Positions 8,846 through 17,075 are shown, counted from the stretch's first letter. The stretch is 64,000 nucleotides of DNA from Brucella pseudintermedia (GCF_042697365.1 NZ_CP137604.1), one strand, 5' to 3'. The notes: generated by a model from the sequence alone, not told the origin. Numbers and translations are program-made.

Positions 8846-9700
8846 ATGAAAAGATTTCTCGCCTCCACGGCTCTTGCCGCGCTGATCGCCCTGCCCGCTT
8901 TCGCTCAGGACCGTTCGCCGATTTTCTCCGACGAGAAACAGGAAAAGCCGATCGCCAGCGAGAATGGATATTTCGTAGCATCGCCGGGCCAGCTTCTGGT
9001 GTCGGGCTTCATCGGACAGGCGGTCTGTAACGGCCCCTCAGACAATGCCGCGACTATCGGTACGGTCAATGACATGATCCTCGGCGCCGATGGCAGCCCG
9101 CAGGCGGTGGTGATCGGGGTCGGCGGTTTTCTGGGCGTGGGCGAAAAGGATGTCGCCATCGGCTTCGACCATCTGTCATGGGTGGTTCGCGAGGACGGCA
9201 AGCGCTGGCTGATCGTGGATGCCACCAAGGAACAGCTTGAAAAGGCACCGGCCTTCGACCGCAACGCGGCTTTCGCGGCAGATGGCGCACCGCGCGCCGA
9301 GCCGCCTGCCGCCGAAAAGACGATTACCACGCAGAAGGCGGACAGGGCCGTGCCCGATGGCATGAAGCCCGTCCCGTCAGAAGGATTGAGCGCGGACAGG
9401 CTGATCGGAGCCACGGTTTTCGGCGCGGATGAAACAAAGATCGGAACGGTGGGTGATGTGCTGATGTCCGCCGACGGCCAGACCGAGGCGTTCGTGGTGG
9501 ATGTCGGCGGGTTCCTTGGCATCAATTCCAAGCCTGTGGCCGTTTCCATCGCCAATCTTGATGTGGCGACCGGCAAGGACGACAAGCTCAACGTCTTCAC
9601 GCAGTTCACCAAGGAGCAGCTTGAGGCGCAGCCCGCCTATTCGGAAGCAGCCTACAAGAAAGATCCGGAAGGCACGATCCTGCACGGCGAAGCCGAATAA
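8846..9700 (+). CDS. Exported protein with two PRC-barrel domains
   Basis: This 284-residue protein has a signal peptide (STALAALIALPAFAQD, cut after about residue 20). Two related PRC-barrel units follow. The first is GTVNDMILGADGSPQAVVIG with VGGFLGVGEKDVAIGFDHL, the second GTVGDVLMSADGQTEAFVVD with VGGFLGINSKPVAVSIANL. Both end in a QLEKAPAF / QLEAQPAY motif. PRC-barrel proteins take part in RNA processing, photosynthetic reaction centres and, in many Rhizobiales, unknown periplasmic or stress roles. The start has an ACAGGAG ribosome site. A near-match to an EcfG promoter (GGAAT-N17-CGTT at 8743-8768) lies upstream. Function is unknown. Confidence 0.85.
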   Translation: MKRFLASTALAALIALPAFAQDRSPIFSDEKQEKPIASENGYFVASPGQLLVSGFIGQAVCNGPSDNAATIGTVNDMILGADGSPQAVVIGVGGFLGVGEKDVAIGFDHLSWVVREDGKRWLIVDATKEQLEKAPAFDRNAAFAADGAPRAEPPAAEKTITTQKADRAVPDGMKPVPSEGLSADRLIGATVFGADETKIGTVGDVLMSADGQTEAFVVDVGGFLGINSKPVAVSIANLDVATGKDDKLNVFTQFTKEQLEAQPAYSEAAYKKDPEGTILHGEAE

Positions 9701-9712
9701 GGTTCGCCCGAT

Positions 9713-9744
9713 CCGCGGAAGCATTGCAGGCGATGCTTCCGCGG
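9713..9744. terminator. Strong hairpin after the PRC-barrel gene
   Basis: A perfect 12-bp stem, CCGCGGAAGCAT / ATGCTTCCGCGG, with an 8-base loop, begins 12 bases after the stop at 9700. There is no T-run after it, so it may be a Rho-independent terminator of the weak type or an RNA stabiliser. Confidence 0.55.
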
Positions 9745-9877
9745 GTTCCTGCTGCGTCATTTACCATGCCCTGCAACAACCAGCCGGCTTTGTTGCCGCT
9801 GACGGCTTTGCATGCAACCATTGGGCTGGCAGCACGTTATCCGAACGACCAGACAAAGAATGAACAGGAGAGCCGAC

Positions 9878-10231
9878 ATGGCGCGAGCATCCGCGAAAAC
9901 GAGCAAGATCGAGGAACAGATCGAGGAAGCGCTGACCGATGCCAGCGCGGAGGACCTTCAGGCGCAGGTCGAGCAGCTTAAGGAAGATATCGCCGCCATC
10001 GCGGCAACGCTTGCCAATCTCGGTTCGCAGACCGTCCGCGACGCCAAGCGCAGCGCGAAAGAGACCTACAAGAGCGCCTATATCCAGGGCGAGGACGCCA
10101 TTGATGATCTGCGCAACAAGGCGCAGGACCTTGAAGCCCAGCTGACGGCAACGGTGCGGGAGCGCCCGATTGCCTCGCTCGCTACCGCACTTGGCGTCGG
10201 CTATCTGCTGGCCCTGCTCTCGCGCCGCTGA
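9878..10231 (+). CDS. DUF883 (ElaB/YqjD-like) membrane-anchored protein
   Basis: This is a 117-residue protein. The long charged helical N-terminal part (IEEALTDASAEDLQAQVEQL, then a second amphipathic helix to about 90) ends in the C-terminal motif VRERPIASLATALGVGYLLA and a short basic tail. This matches the ElaB/YqjD/YgaM family of E. coli, which are C-tail-anchored inner-membrane proteins that bind ribosomes and are made in stationary phase under stress sigma control. The ATG at 9878 follows AACAGGAG; the longer frame from 9812 lacks a ribosome site. The YqjE-like gene follows eight bases later, the same order as yqjD-yqjE in E. coli. Confidence 0.85.
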   Translation: MARASAKTSKIEEQIEEALTDASAEDLQAQVEQLKEDIAAIAATLANLGSQTVRDAKRSAKETYKSAYIQGEDAIDDLRNKAQDLEAQLTATVRERPIASLATALGVGYLLALLSRR

Positions 10232-10239
10232 GGCGGATC

Positions 10240-10671
10240 ATGCTGAAAGCTCTCATGCCCCTTTTGACTGCAATGGCAGGCGAGGAACTGAAATCCGTCG
10301 CGGGTCGAACGAAACGCGCGGCGATTTTCGGTGCGGCCATCGCGATCTTCGCTATCATCGCGATCACCTTTTTCTGTGTTGCCGCTTTTCTGGCGCTTGC
10401 GCAAAGCTATGGCGGTCCGCTGGCGGCGCTCATTCTCGCTGGCCTGTCGCTGATCGTGGCGCTTCTCATCCTCGCGGTCATGAAAATTCAGGCGGCAGCG
10501 GAGGAGAAAAAGCGCAAGCAGAAGATGGAGGCGGACAAGTCGGCCATGATGGCGGCGGCGGCAATCGCAACCGTCCCCGCCATCCTGAAACGCCCGATAC
10601 TGGCCGCCGCCTTGCCCCTTGCGGGCATTGCTCTGGTCTCGCTGCTGTCGGACAAGAAGAAGCGTGATTAG
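10240..10671 (+). CDS. YqjE-like inner-membrane protein (phage holin family, DUF1469-type)
   Basis: This 143-residue protein has two adjacent membrane helices (AAIFGAAIAIFAIIAITFFC and ALILAGLSLIVALLILAVMK) after an N-terminal amphipathic stretch, then a charged stretch and a third weaker hydrophobic segment. This is the usual make-up of the putative holin/YqjE family, small membrane proteins of unknown role found next to DUF883 genes. It sits eight bases after the DUF883 gene and is surely co-transcribed. A palindromic repeat starts at the last base of the stop codon. Confidence 0.78.
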   Translation: MLKALMPLLTAMAGEELKSVAGRTKRAAIFGAAIAIFAIIAITFFCVAAFLALAQSYGGPLAALILAGLSLIVALLILAVMKIQAAAEEKKRKQKMEADKSAMMAAAAIATVPAILKRPILAAALPLAGIALVSLLSDKKKRD

Positions 10672-10695
10672 AAATCAGTTCAGTGGACTGATCTC
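10671..10695. repeat. Palindromic repeat, copy A of a 25-bp element
   Basis: The element is a near-perfect palindrome GAAATCAGTTC / AGT / GGACTGATCTC. A second copy with the same centre lies at 37423-37447. The identity of both arms across two unlinked sites suggests a dispersed family. It follows the yqjE-like gene and may stop transcription. Confidence 0.55.
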
Positions 10696-10745
10696 CCCGC
10701 GTGGGCGTTTCCCGCTTTTGGCTCGGAAATGCCCCCCGGCGAACA

Positions 10746-11966
10746 TCACAAGGCTCGTTCGCCTGGCGGAAAGCCCCTGACTTTTGCCGCGAAAGCAATC
10801 CAATAGGCGAGTAGCAATAATGCCAAAACCGACCAGGGGAACCAACCGATAGCGGCGTGCTCGAGCAACAGGCCGCCGACGATGCCTCCACCCGCAATCG
10901 CCAGATTCCAGACTGTGACGATCATGGACTGCGCTACATCAGAAGCCTGCCCCGAAGTATTGGCGGCTGCCGTCTGAAACAGGGTGGCGGCGCCTCCGAA
11001 GGCCAATCCCCACATGCCCGTCGCCAGCCAGAACAGCAGGGGCACCTCGCCTCCGATGCCAAAAAGGAATGCAGCGGCTGCGAACAGCATGATGCTGGCA
11101 AGCACCAGCGCTCGCAGCCATCGGCCGACCAGATAACCGACAATAACGATCCCTGCGATTGCCGTTAGCCCGAACATCAGCAGAACGACGTCGAGTTTCC
11201 GCTCCAGCCCCGCAGGAACCACGAGCGGGGCGATATAGGTATAAAGGATATTGTGGGCCAGAACGAACAGCAGGGTAACCATCAGCACCGATTTGATTCC
11301 ATCGATTGCCAAAGTGCCCCTGATGGAAGAGCGGTCATTGATCGCCGTGCCCGGATAACCCGGCACCTTTGCCTGAACCCACCCTATCAGAACCGCGGTG
11401 AGCACGGTCATCAGCAAAAATGTACTGCGCCAACCAATGACGGACCCCATCAGGGTTCCTGCCGGAATTCCCAGAGACAAGGCCAGTGGCGTACCCACCA
11501 TCGCAACTGCGATGGCGCGCCCTTTTTGCTGGTCTGGAACCATGCGCGCCGCATATCCGGCGATCATCGCCCACAACAGCCCGGCGCAAACGCCTGCAAA
11601 GAAACGTGCCAGGAGCATGACAGCGAAGCTCCCGGTGATCGCCGTTATCGTGTTGACCACCGCGAAGCCCGCGATGGCACAAAGGAGAAGCGGCTTGCGC
11701 GGGAAATGCTGGGTAGCCGCGGTTAGCGGCATGGCCGCCACCAGCGAGCCGATGGCGTATACCGTAATGAGTTGGCCGGCAACGGAAGTAGTGACGCCCA
11801 GCTCCGCGCTCATTTGCGGAAGAAGCCCCGCTGGCAGGGCCTCTGTCAGGATGGTGATGAAACCAGCCATGGCAAGGGCAAGAAGGGCTGACATCGGAAA
11901 GCGAGCATCGTCCGCCCTTTCGCCCACCGTGCGGTGGTCCAGAGTCGAATGGGCCATGGTGTTCAA
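10746..11966 (-). CDS. MFS exporter (AraJ/drug:H+ antiporter type)
   Basis: This 406-residue protein has about 12 predicted membrane helices and the DHA1-type MFS layout. After a short N-terminus comes MSALLALAMAGFITILTEAL, then an early ELGVTTSVAGQLITVYAIGS helix pair, LLARFFAGVCAGLLWAMIAG and GRAIAVAMVGTPLALSLGIP. These match AraJ/chloramphenicol-resistance type exporters, which expel sugars or drugs using protons. The start overlaps the stop of the monooxygenase-like gene by four bases (ATGA), so the two are an operon facing away from the LysR gene. The substrate is unknown; a role in removing a toxic or signalling compound is inferred from the regulator. Confidence 0.85.
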   Translation of the reverse strand: MNTMAHSTLDHRTVGERADDARFPMSALLALAMAGFITILTEALPAGLLPQMSAELGVTTSVAGQLITVYAIGSLVAAMPLTAATQHFPRKPLLLCAIAGFAVVNTITAITGSFAVMLLARFFAGVCAGLLWAMIAGYAARMVPDQQKGRAIAVAMVGTPLALSLGIPAGTLMGSVIGWRSTFLLMTVLTAVLIGWVQAKVPGYPGTAINDRSSIRGTLAIDGIKSVLMVTLLFVLAHNILYTYIAPLVVPAGLERKLDVVLLMFGLTAIAGIVIVGYLVGRWLRALVLASIMLFAAAAFLFGIGGEVPLLFWLATGMWGLAFGGAATLFQTAAANTSGQASDVAQSMIVTVWNLAIAGGGIVGGLLLEHAAIGWFPWSVLALLLLAYWIAFAAKVRGFPPGERAL

Positions 11967-12319
11967 CCCTTCTGTCCGCGTTTGGGCAGAACCAGATCGC
12001 CGACGCTATAGGTATGAAATTCGCTGGTTGAGACGGTGTCCAGCTTACGGAATTTTTCAACGAAAACCGGATCGGAAAAGAACTCGTCTACATTGCCTGC
12101 ACCCTGAATTGCTTCGATGTTGACCACGGTCAACCCGTCGGTGCTCTTGGCAAGATTGCTCCAGAGAAACCCCGGCTTTGTCTCCGCCACGTAATGAACC
12201 ACGTCCTGAATGATTTGAAACGCTTCATCCTGCTTGCCCGGTTGGGCATGAATGACGTTGACGATAAAAGTGGTTGGTTCGGGTGACGCGCAAAATCCGG
12301 CGGCGAATTTCATATCCAT
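11963..12319 (-). CDS. Antibiotic biosynthesis monooxygenase (ABM) domain protein
   Basis: This 118-residue protein fits the ABM/dimeric alpha-beta barrel fold: TTFIVNVIHAQPGKQDEAFQ, then VAETKPGFLWSNLAKSTDG and EFFSDPVFVEKFRKL. Members are small cofactor-free monooxygenases acting on quinols, or heme-degrading relatives. The ATG at 12319 follows GAGGAAG; a longer frame to 12466 would run into the LysR gene and is not supported. It is the first gene of a two-gene unit with the MFS exporter, divergent from the LysR regulator. A job in quinone or aromatic detoxification is possible but not shown. Confidence 0.75.
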   Translation of the reverse strand: MDMKFAAGFCASPEPTTFIVNVIHAQPGKQDEAFQIIQDVVHYVAETKPGFLWSNLAKSTDGLTVVNIEAIQGAGNVDEFFSDPVFVEKFRKLDTVSTSEFHTYSVGDLVLPKRGQKG

Positions 12320-12440
12320 GTGTCTTCCTCTGATGAACCGGCATTGGCTGCCGTGAGAGGCTTGATATGGATTGCGCGATACGGGATAAACGGTCTGGTA
12401 TTCCAGTAAGAGCGGAAAATTATTCCTTAATAGGATAGAC

Positions 12441-13337
12441 ATGGACAAGCTTGGTGCGTTGGGCATTTTCGTTCAGGCGGCGGAAGGCGGCAGCTTTGTA
12501 GCGGCCTCTCAGCGGCTGGGTCTCTCCAGCTCGGCGGTTGGCAAGGCAATCGCGCGTCTTGAACAGGAGATGGGGGTGCGCCTCTTCCATCGCTCGACGC
12601 GCAGCATGACGCTGACGGAGGAAGGCAGCTTTTTTCTTGATACCTGTCGGCGTATTCTGTCTGAACTGGATGTGGCACAGGCGCAACTTTCACGGTCCCG
12701 CAGCAAGCCTCATGGCCTGTTGCGCGTGAGTTTTCCGCTGACGGGTGTGCTACTGATGCCGGCGATATCGGCATTCATGAAAGCTTACCCCGAAATTACC
12801 CTGGACCTCGATTTCACCGACCGGCTGGTTGACGTGATCGAAGAAGGTTTCGATGCCGTTGTCCGCACCGGTGAAATGCGTGACACGCGATTGATGAGCC
12901 GCAAACTTGGCTCCTTCAGGCACCGGATAGTAGCCTCGCCTGAATATTTACAAAGAAAAGGCGTGCCGCTGGCGCCCGAAGACCTGCGAAGTCATCGCTG
13001 CATGCACCACCGATATGCCAATTCGGGCAAGCTGGAGCCATGGCCGCTGGCCAGGGACGGCAAAGACCTGCGTGTCACGCTGCCAACAACGACAGTGGCA
13101 AGCACACTTGAGCCGCTCATCCACCTCGCCGAGAACGGTTTTGGTATAACCTGCTTGCCCCATTTCGCAGTGGCCCAAAAGATAAAAGAGGGGAAGCTGG
13201 TATCGATACTCGACGGCTTCATGGCAGAAGCGGGTATCTTCCGTGTTCTTTGGCCGACGAGCCGTTATCTATCACCCAAGATTCGCGTCTTCGTGGACTT
13301 CATGGCTGATAATTTGTTCACGATGGAGAGGAAGTAG
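12441..13337 (+). CDS. LysR-family transcription regulator
   Basis: This 298-residue protein has an N-terminal winged helix (LGALGIFVQAAEGGSFVAAS then GKAIARLEQEMGVRLFHRST) and a C-terminal effector domain with RVSFPLTGVLLMPAISAFMK and DVIEEGFDAVVRTG. The motifs place it near the CrgA/DmlR/AaeR type that control small divergent operons. It is divergent from the monooxygenase-MFS pair, with 121 bases between starts. That gap has an inverted TTCC-N9-GGAA at 12401-12416 that might be its site. LysR proteins usually activate the divergent operon on binding a small inducer; the inducer is unknown. Confidence 0.9.
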   Translation: MDKLGALGIFVQAAEGGSFVAASQRLGLSSSAVGKAIARLEQEMGVRLFHRSTRSMTLTEEGSFFLDTCRRILSELDVAQAQLSRSRSKPHGLLRVSFPLTGVLLMPAISAFMKAYPEITLDLDFTDRLVDVIEEGFDAVVRTGEMRDTRLMSRKLGSFRHRIVASPEYLQRKGVPLAPEDLRSHRCMHHRYANSGKLEPWPLARDGKDLRVTLPTTTVASTLEPLIHLAENGFGITCLPHFAVAQKIKEGKLVSILDGFMAEAGIFRVLWPTSRYLSPKIRVFVDFMADNLFTMERK

Positions 13338-13424
13338 CCCGGCTTGAAAGCAGAGTGAAACACCGAACAGTCGTATCGCTGACAACCGGGGCAATCTGTT
13401 GAAGCTACACATCGGACGATACGC

Positions 13425-14831
13425 CTATTTGCCGGTCGACATCTCGCTTTCTTCGACAAGCGACGACAGGCGAACGATCACTCTCGTCCCCACACCATTA
13501 TCCGTCTTGCAGTAAACCGGCTTTTCGCCGAACTGCATGCAAAGCTGCTCGATGACCAGCGTTCCGAGACCGTTCTTTTCGCCGGACTTTTGCTGATCCG
13601 CGTCAAATCCCACGCCGTCATCTTCCACGACAAGCACCGGAACAGCGTCCTCCCCCGGTTTCAGGCTGATGCGGATATGACCTTCCGCGCGACCCTTGAA
13701 CGCATGTTTGATGGCATTGGTGACGAGCTCGCCCAGAATGATTCCGATTGTCGTCACGTCGCGGGCTTTGAGGTCGAGCGGGGCCAGATCGGTCGCGAAC
13801 TCGATCTTTCGGTCCTGCCCGATGGCGTTGCGTATATCATCGATGACGGTGCCGAGAAAATCGTCGACACGGGCCGATTCCATGTCCTCGCCCAGACGCA
13901 GGCGCCGATGCGCCGTCGATACGGTCTGCACGCGGTCGCGGGCAGCGGCAAGGGCGGCGCGCGCATCCTCGCTGCGGGTCTGGCGCATCTGGAGCCCAAG
14001 CAGCGATGAAACCGTTGCCAGCGAATTGCCGATGCGATGGTTGGTGTCCTGCAGCAGAAGCTCGACCCGCTGGCGCTCGCGCTCGGCGATGCGGCGTTCC
14101 TCTTCCAGTTCGGCGGTGCGTTCTCTCACGCGCTGTTCCAGCAACTGCTTTTCGGAACGCAGCACGGTCTGACCCTCGAACATGGATCGCGCATAGCGCT
14201 GCACGCGGCTGAACAGCAAGAGCGCAAGCATGGCGGCGGACGCCAGCGCCACAATGGAGGTGGCCGTCATCCAGTAGCGCATGCGGTTGATCCGCTTGTT
14301 GCGCTCGAGAAGCTGCTGTTCTTCCGTGTCTATGAACTGGGTGACCGTGCTGGCAAGCTGGTCCATCAGCACCTTGCCTTCGTCGCCGCGCACTTTCTCG
14401 ACCGCTGCCGCCACATTGCCCGACTGGGCAAGTTGCACCGTTTCGCGCACGTCTTCCTGCTCACGCTCAACCAGCGCGCGGATCTGCCTCACCCGCGCAT
14501 CCTGCAACGGGTTCTGTCCGGTCAGCGCTTCGAGATCGGCGAGTGTCTTGTCGACGCTGAGGATCGTATCGCGATAGAGGTCGAGATAGGTTTCGTCCAG
14601 CGTCAGCAGATAGCCGCGACGGCTCATCTCTATGTTGCTGGCAAGGCGCGCAACCTTGTCGACCTGCTGGCGCAGGGCATAGTTGCGCGAAATATCGATG
14701 ACCTGATGGTTGACACCGGACGACAAAAACAGCGTCAGGATCGCCGACAGCAGCACGAGGCCAAGCGACACGATAACCGCAACCGGCTTCGATGACGATT
14801 GAAGCAGTTTTTGCAACAAGGCTGATGGCAA
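13425..14831 (-). CDS. Sensor histidine kinase, CHASE3-like plus HisKA_2
   Basis: This 468-residue membrane kinase has helix 1 at about 17-38, a periplasmic all-helical region of about 145 residues with CHASE3-like traits (ASNIEMSRRGYLLTLDETYL), and helix 2 at about 187-208. A coiled coil follows (to about 255), then a HisKA_2 dimerisation domain with phospho-acceptor His265 in QDTNHRIGNSLATV and a catalytic domain with N-box GELVTNAIKHAF and G-box VEDDGVGFD. HisKA_2/HWE kinases commonly feed PhyR-type general stress signalling. It lies 180 bases after ecfG on the same strand, which supports that role. The ligand is unknown. The His motif (HRIGN) differs from the usual HRVKN. Confidence 0.87.
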   Translation of the reverse strand: MPSALLQKLLQSSSKPVAVIVSLGLVLLSAILTLFLSSGVNHQVIDISRNYALRQQVDKVARLASNIEMSRRGYLLTLDETYLDLYRDTILSVDKTLADLEALTGQNPLQDARVRQIRALVEREQEDVRETVQLAQSGNVAAAVEKVRGDEGKVLMDQLASTVTQFIDTEEQQLLERNKRINRMRYWMTATSIVALASAAMLALLLFSRVQRYARSMFEGQTVLRSEKQLLEQRVRERTAELEEERRIAERERQRVELLLQDTNHRIGNSLATVSSLLGLQMRQTRSEDARAALAAARDRVQTVSTAHRRLRLGEDMESARVDDFLGTVIDDIRNAIGQDRKIEFATDLAPLDLKARDVTTIGIILGELVTNAIKHAFKGRAEGHIRISLKPGEDAVPVLVVEDDGVGFDADQQKSGEKNGLGTLVIEQLCMQFGEKPVYCKTDNGVGTRVIVRLSSLVEESEMSTGK

Positions 14832-15011
14832 GGACGCAACCTACAAACAACGATCACTTTGCCGACAAGAAACATCAGCAACCACTAACCTACAAGTGAC
14901 TGGAGATAAAAAGCAATCGCTGCGAGCAAAAACCGGCAAAGGTTTGGGTTTTTGGCCACACAGCCCCCCAGAGGCCCTCCCCGCGCGGCGGAGAGGGAGA
15001 TCAGCGATGCA

Positions 15012-15584
15012 TCATGCGAAGCTTCTCAGGGTGGCCCGCGATGAATCCGCATCGGGACCGTAGTCGCCTTCGCCCTCGATCTTCAGGATTTCCTGCAGGC
15101 GGGTGCGCGCGCGGCTTACGCGGCTCTTGATCGTTCCGACGGCACAGCCGCAGATTTCGGCGGCTTCCTCATAGGCAAAGCCCGAGGCGCCGATCAGGAT
15201 GATCGCTTCGCGCTGGTCGTCGGGCAACTGCTCCAGCGCCGCGCGGAAATCCTGCAGGTCGAGCGTGCCATATTGCGAGGGGTGCACGGCAAGCTGTTCG
15301 CTGAACACGCCATCGGTGTCCTGCACCTCGCGACCGCGCTTGCGCATTTGCGTGTAGAATTCATTGCGCAGGATGGTGAAGAGCCAGGCTTTCATGTTGG
15401 TCCCCATCTCGAAGGACTCCTGCTTGGCCCAGGCTTTCATGATCGTATCCTGAACGAGATCGTCCGCCTTGTCGTGCTGGCCGATCAGCGACACCGCGAA
15501 GGCGCGCAAACTCGGCAGCGATGACAAGAGCTCTCGCTTGAACTGTGCATTACTCTCAACCGACGGACCGGGTGCTATGTTCAC
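15012..15584 (-). CDS. ecfG: ECF sigma factor EcfG (RpoE1), general stress response
   Basis: This is the ECF15-type sigma factor that directs the alphaproteobacterial general stress response. The 190 residues contain sigma region 2 (DKADDLVQDTIMKAWAKQES, FTILRNEFYTQMRK) and region 4 (LPDDQREAIILIGASGFAYE, then GTIKSRVSRARTRLQEIL). The preferred start is GTG at 15584, with CAGGAG seven bases upstream; an ATG at 15620 is possible but lies deeper in nepR. The gene overlaps nepR by 29 bases, tying translation of sigma and anti-sigma. In unstressed cells NepR holds EcfG; phosphorylated PhyR takes NepR away. EcfG reads GGAAC-N16/17-CGTT promoters, of which perfect copies lie nearby. Confidence 0.93.
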   Translation of the reverse strand: MNIAPGPSVESNAQFKRELLSSLPSLRAFAVSLIGQHDKADDLVQDTIMKAWAKQESFEMGTNMKAWLFTILRNEFYTQMRKRGREVQDTDGVFSEQLAVHPSQYGTLDLQDFRAALEQLPDDQREAIILIGASGFAYEEAAEICGCAVGTIKSRVSRARTRLQEILKIEGEGDYGPDADSSRATLRSFA

Positions 15585-15783
15585 GCATACTCTCCTGTTC
15601 AGCCTGATCGAGTTTTTCAAGAAGATCGAGGAAGCGATCCGGGATCATCTCATCCTGTATCGACGTGTACAGCGCCTTTAGTTTCAATCCGACTTCACAA
15701 TTTGGTCCTAATATATCCCTCTGAACGCGGCGGGACGACCGAACCCCGGCTCCGTTCATATGAGGGTTTTCTTTTTCTGCCAT
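15556..15783 (-). CDS. nepR: NepR anti-sigma factor
   Basis: This 75-residue protein has the NepR core at about 32-62: LGxKLKxLYxxIxxExIPDRFLDLLEKL (seen here as VGLKLKALYTSIQDEMIPDR then FLDLLEKLDQ). NepR binds EcfG through two helices and blocks it; phosphorylated PhyR competes for it. The short flanks are disordered, as in the family. The gene is first in nepR-ecfG and divergent from phyR, the standard order for this locus. A near-perfect EcfG promoter (GGAAC-N16-CATT) lies 60-85 bases upstream, so the unit should control itself. Confidence 0.95.
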   Translation of the reverse strand: MAEKENPHMNGAGVRSSRRVQRDILGPNCEVGLKLKALYTSIQDEMIPDRFLDLLEKLDQAEQESMREHSTRSVG

Positions 15784-15844
15784 ATCTTGATCATTCCGGG
15801 CTGATTGCCCTACCCTATTAATCTAAGCCCCTGCTTGTCCGGGA

Positions 15845-15869
15845 AATGCGCAGCTTTCTAAAAAGTTCC
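15845..15869 (-). promoter_or_regulatory. EcfG-type promoter for nepR-ecfG
   Basis: On the minus strand GGAAC (15869-15865) is followed after 16 bases by CATT (15848-15845), one base off the GGAAC-N16/17-CGTT consensus. It points at nepR, 62 bases away. Autoregulation of this locus by EcfG is known in relatives. Confidence 0.65.
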
Positions 15870-15889
15870 CGAATATATTTTCTCTTCGC

Positions 15890-15914
15890 GGAACTTTTTC
15901 CAAACCGCCCCGTT
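15890..15914 (+). promoter_or_regulatory. EcfG-type promoter for phyR
   Basis: A perfect GGAAC (15890-15894), 16 bases, CGTT (15911-15914) points at phyR, whose ATG is at 16020. It lies back to back with the nepR promoter, 20 bases apart, so both arms of the stress switch are probably under EcfG. Confidence 0.82.
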
Positions 15915-16019
15915 TAGGTAACATAATGCTGCGCTCAAAGCATAGGCGGCACAGGGCCAGGCCCCATCCGCCAATGCGCATTCAATGAACGAAAGCGGCA
16001 GTTGAGGAGTTCCATCACC

Positions 16020-16814
16020 ATGACGTTATCGACGCGTATCGCGCCGCACCTTCCCTATCTTCGTCGTTTTTCCCGCGCTCTTACCGGCTCGCAGGCTTCC
16101 GGCGATGCCTATGTGGCGGCGGCCCTTGAAGCACTGATCGCCGATGTGAGCATATTCCCGGAAGGTTCCTCCGACCGGATTGGTCTCTATCGCCTTTTCT
16201 GCAACCTTTATAAGACGGCCTCCGTTCGCGTGCCGGAACCCGCGTCGGAATTTGCATGGGAACAGCAGGCGGCAAGAAATCTTGGCAATATCGCGCCGCT
16301 GCCGCGCCAGGCCTTCCTGCTTGTGGCGGTGGAAGGCTTTTCCGACAAGGAAGCCGCTGAAATTCTGGAACTGGACGACGCCGAACTAAGCCGCGTCCTG
16401 TCGGTTGCCTCGACGGAAATCTCGCGGCAGGTGGCGACGCGCATCATGATCATCGAGGACGAACCGCTCATCGCCATGGATATCGAGCAGATGGTGGAAA
16501 GCCTCGGCCATGAGGTTACCGGCATCGCCCGCACCAAGGATGAGGCGCTGGCGCTCTACAAGCAGGAAAAGCCGCGCATGGTGCTGGCCGACATCCAGCT
16601 TGCCGACGGCAGCTCGGGCATCGATGCGGTCAATGAAATCCTGCAGGACGATGCCATCCCCGTCATCTTCATCACCGCTTTCCCGGAACGTCTGCTGACC
16701 GGCGAACGCCCCGAGCCGACTTTCCTCGTCACCAAGCCGTTCAATCCGGATATGGTGAAAGCACTGATCAGCCAGGCGCTCTTCTTCGAGGAAGCCTCGC
16801 AGGTCGCAGCATAG
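16020..16814 (+). CDS. phyR: PhyR anti-anti-sigma response regulator
   Basis: PhyR is the switch of the general stress response. Its N-terminal sigma-like domain (about 1-135) mimics EcfG and captures NepR once the C-terminal receiver domain is phosphorylated. The receiver is clear: RIMIIEDEPLIAMDIEQMVE with the acidic pair, phospho-acceptor Asp191 in MVLADIQLADGSSG, Thr in VIFITAFPE and Lys in LVTKPF. Length 264 is normal. The ATG at 16020 follows GAGGAG ten bases upstream; a TTG at 16002 is in frame but less likely. It is divergent from nepR-ecfG and preceded by a perfect EcfG promoter. A hairpin repeat follows the stop. Confidence 0.96.
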   Translation: MTLSTRIAPHLPYLRRFSRALTGSQASGDAYVAAALEALIADVSIFPEGSSDRIGLYRLFCNLYKTASVRVPEPASEFAWEQQAARNLGNIAPLPRQAFLLVAVEGFSDKEAAEILELDDAELSRVLSVASTEISRQVATRIMIIEDEPLIAMDIEQMVESLGHEVTGIARTKDEALALYKQEKPRMVLADIQLADGSSGIDAVNEILQDDAIPVIFITAFPERLLTGERPEPTFLVTKPFNPDMVKALISQALFFEEASQVAA

Positions 16815-16815
16815 A

Positions 16816-16861
16816 GCATTTCCGAACCAAAAATCTGACACGGTTTTGCGTTCGGAAATGC
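16816..16861. repeat. Dispersed intergenic palindrome just after phyR
   Basis: Perfect 11-bp arms GCATTTCCGAA / TTCGGAAATGC flank a 24-base loop containing CGGTTTTGCG. It begins two bases after the phyR stop and resembles the 'agagcattt...cggttttgcg' family scattered between genes in this window (for example 40584-40627). It may act as a terminator. Confidence 0.6.
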
Positions 16862-17049
16862 GGAAAAACAAAGAGATAGAGCGGTTTCTATTATAGTGGA
16901 AGTGCTCTGGCGAGCGTTGAAACGGCAAGTCCCGGAAGGCTTTCTTTCGGGACTTTGGCCGCAGGGCTTCGCCCGTCTGTCAAACATCCCGGCTTACGCC
17001 CCGTCACGAGTATCTAGAGTTGTGAGCGCGCTAATTTTCCCGGCCCCAC

Positions 17050-17075
17050 GGAACAAATACGGCTTCGATGGCGTT
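17050..17075 (+). promoter_or_regulatory. EcfG-type promoter for the DUF1328 gene
   Basis: A perfect GGAAC (17050-17054), 17 bases, CGTT (17072-17075) ends 31 bases before the ATG at 17107. Position, strand and spacing are what is expected for a general stress promoter. Confidence 0.78.
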
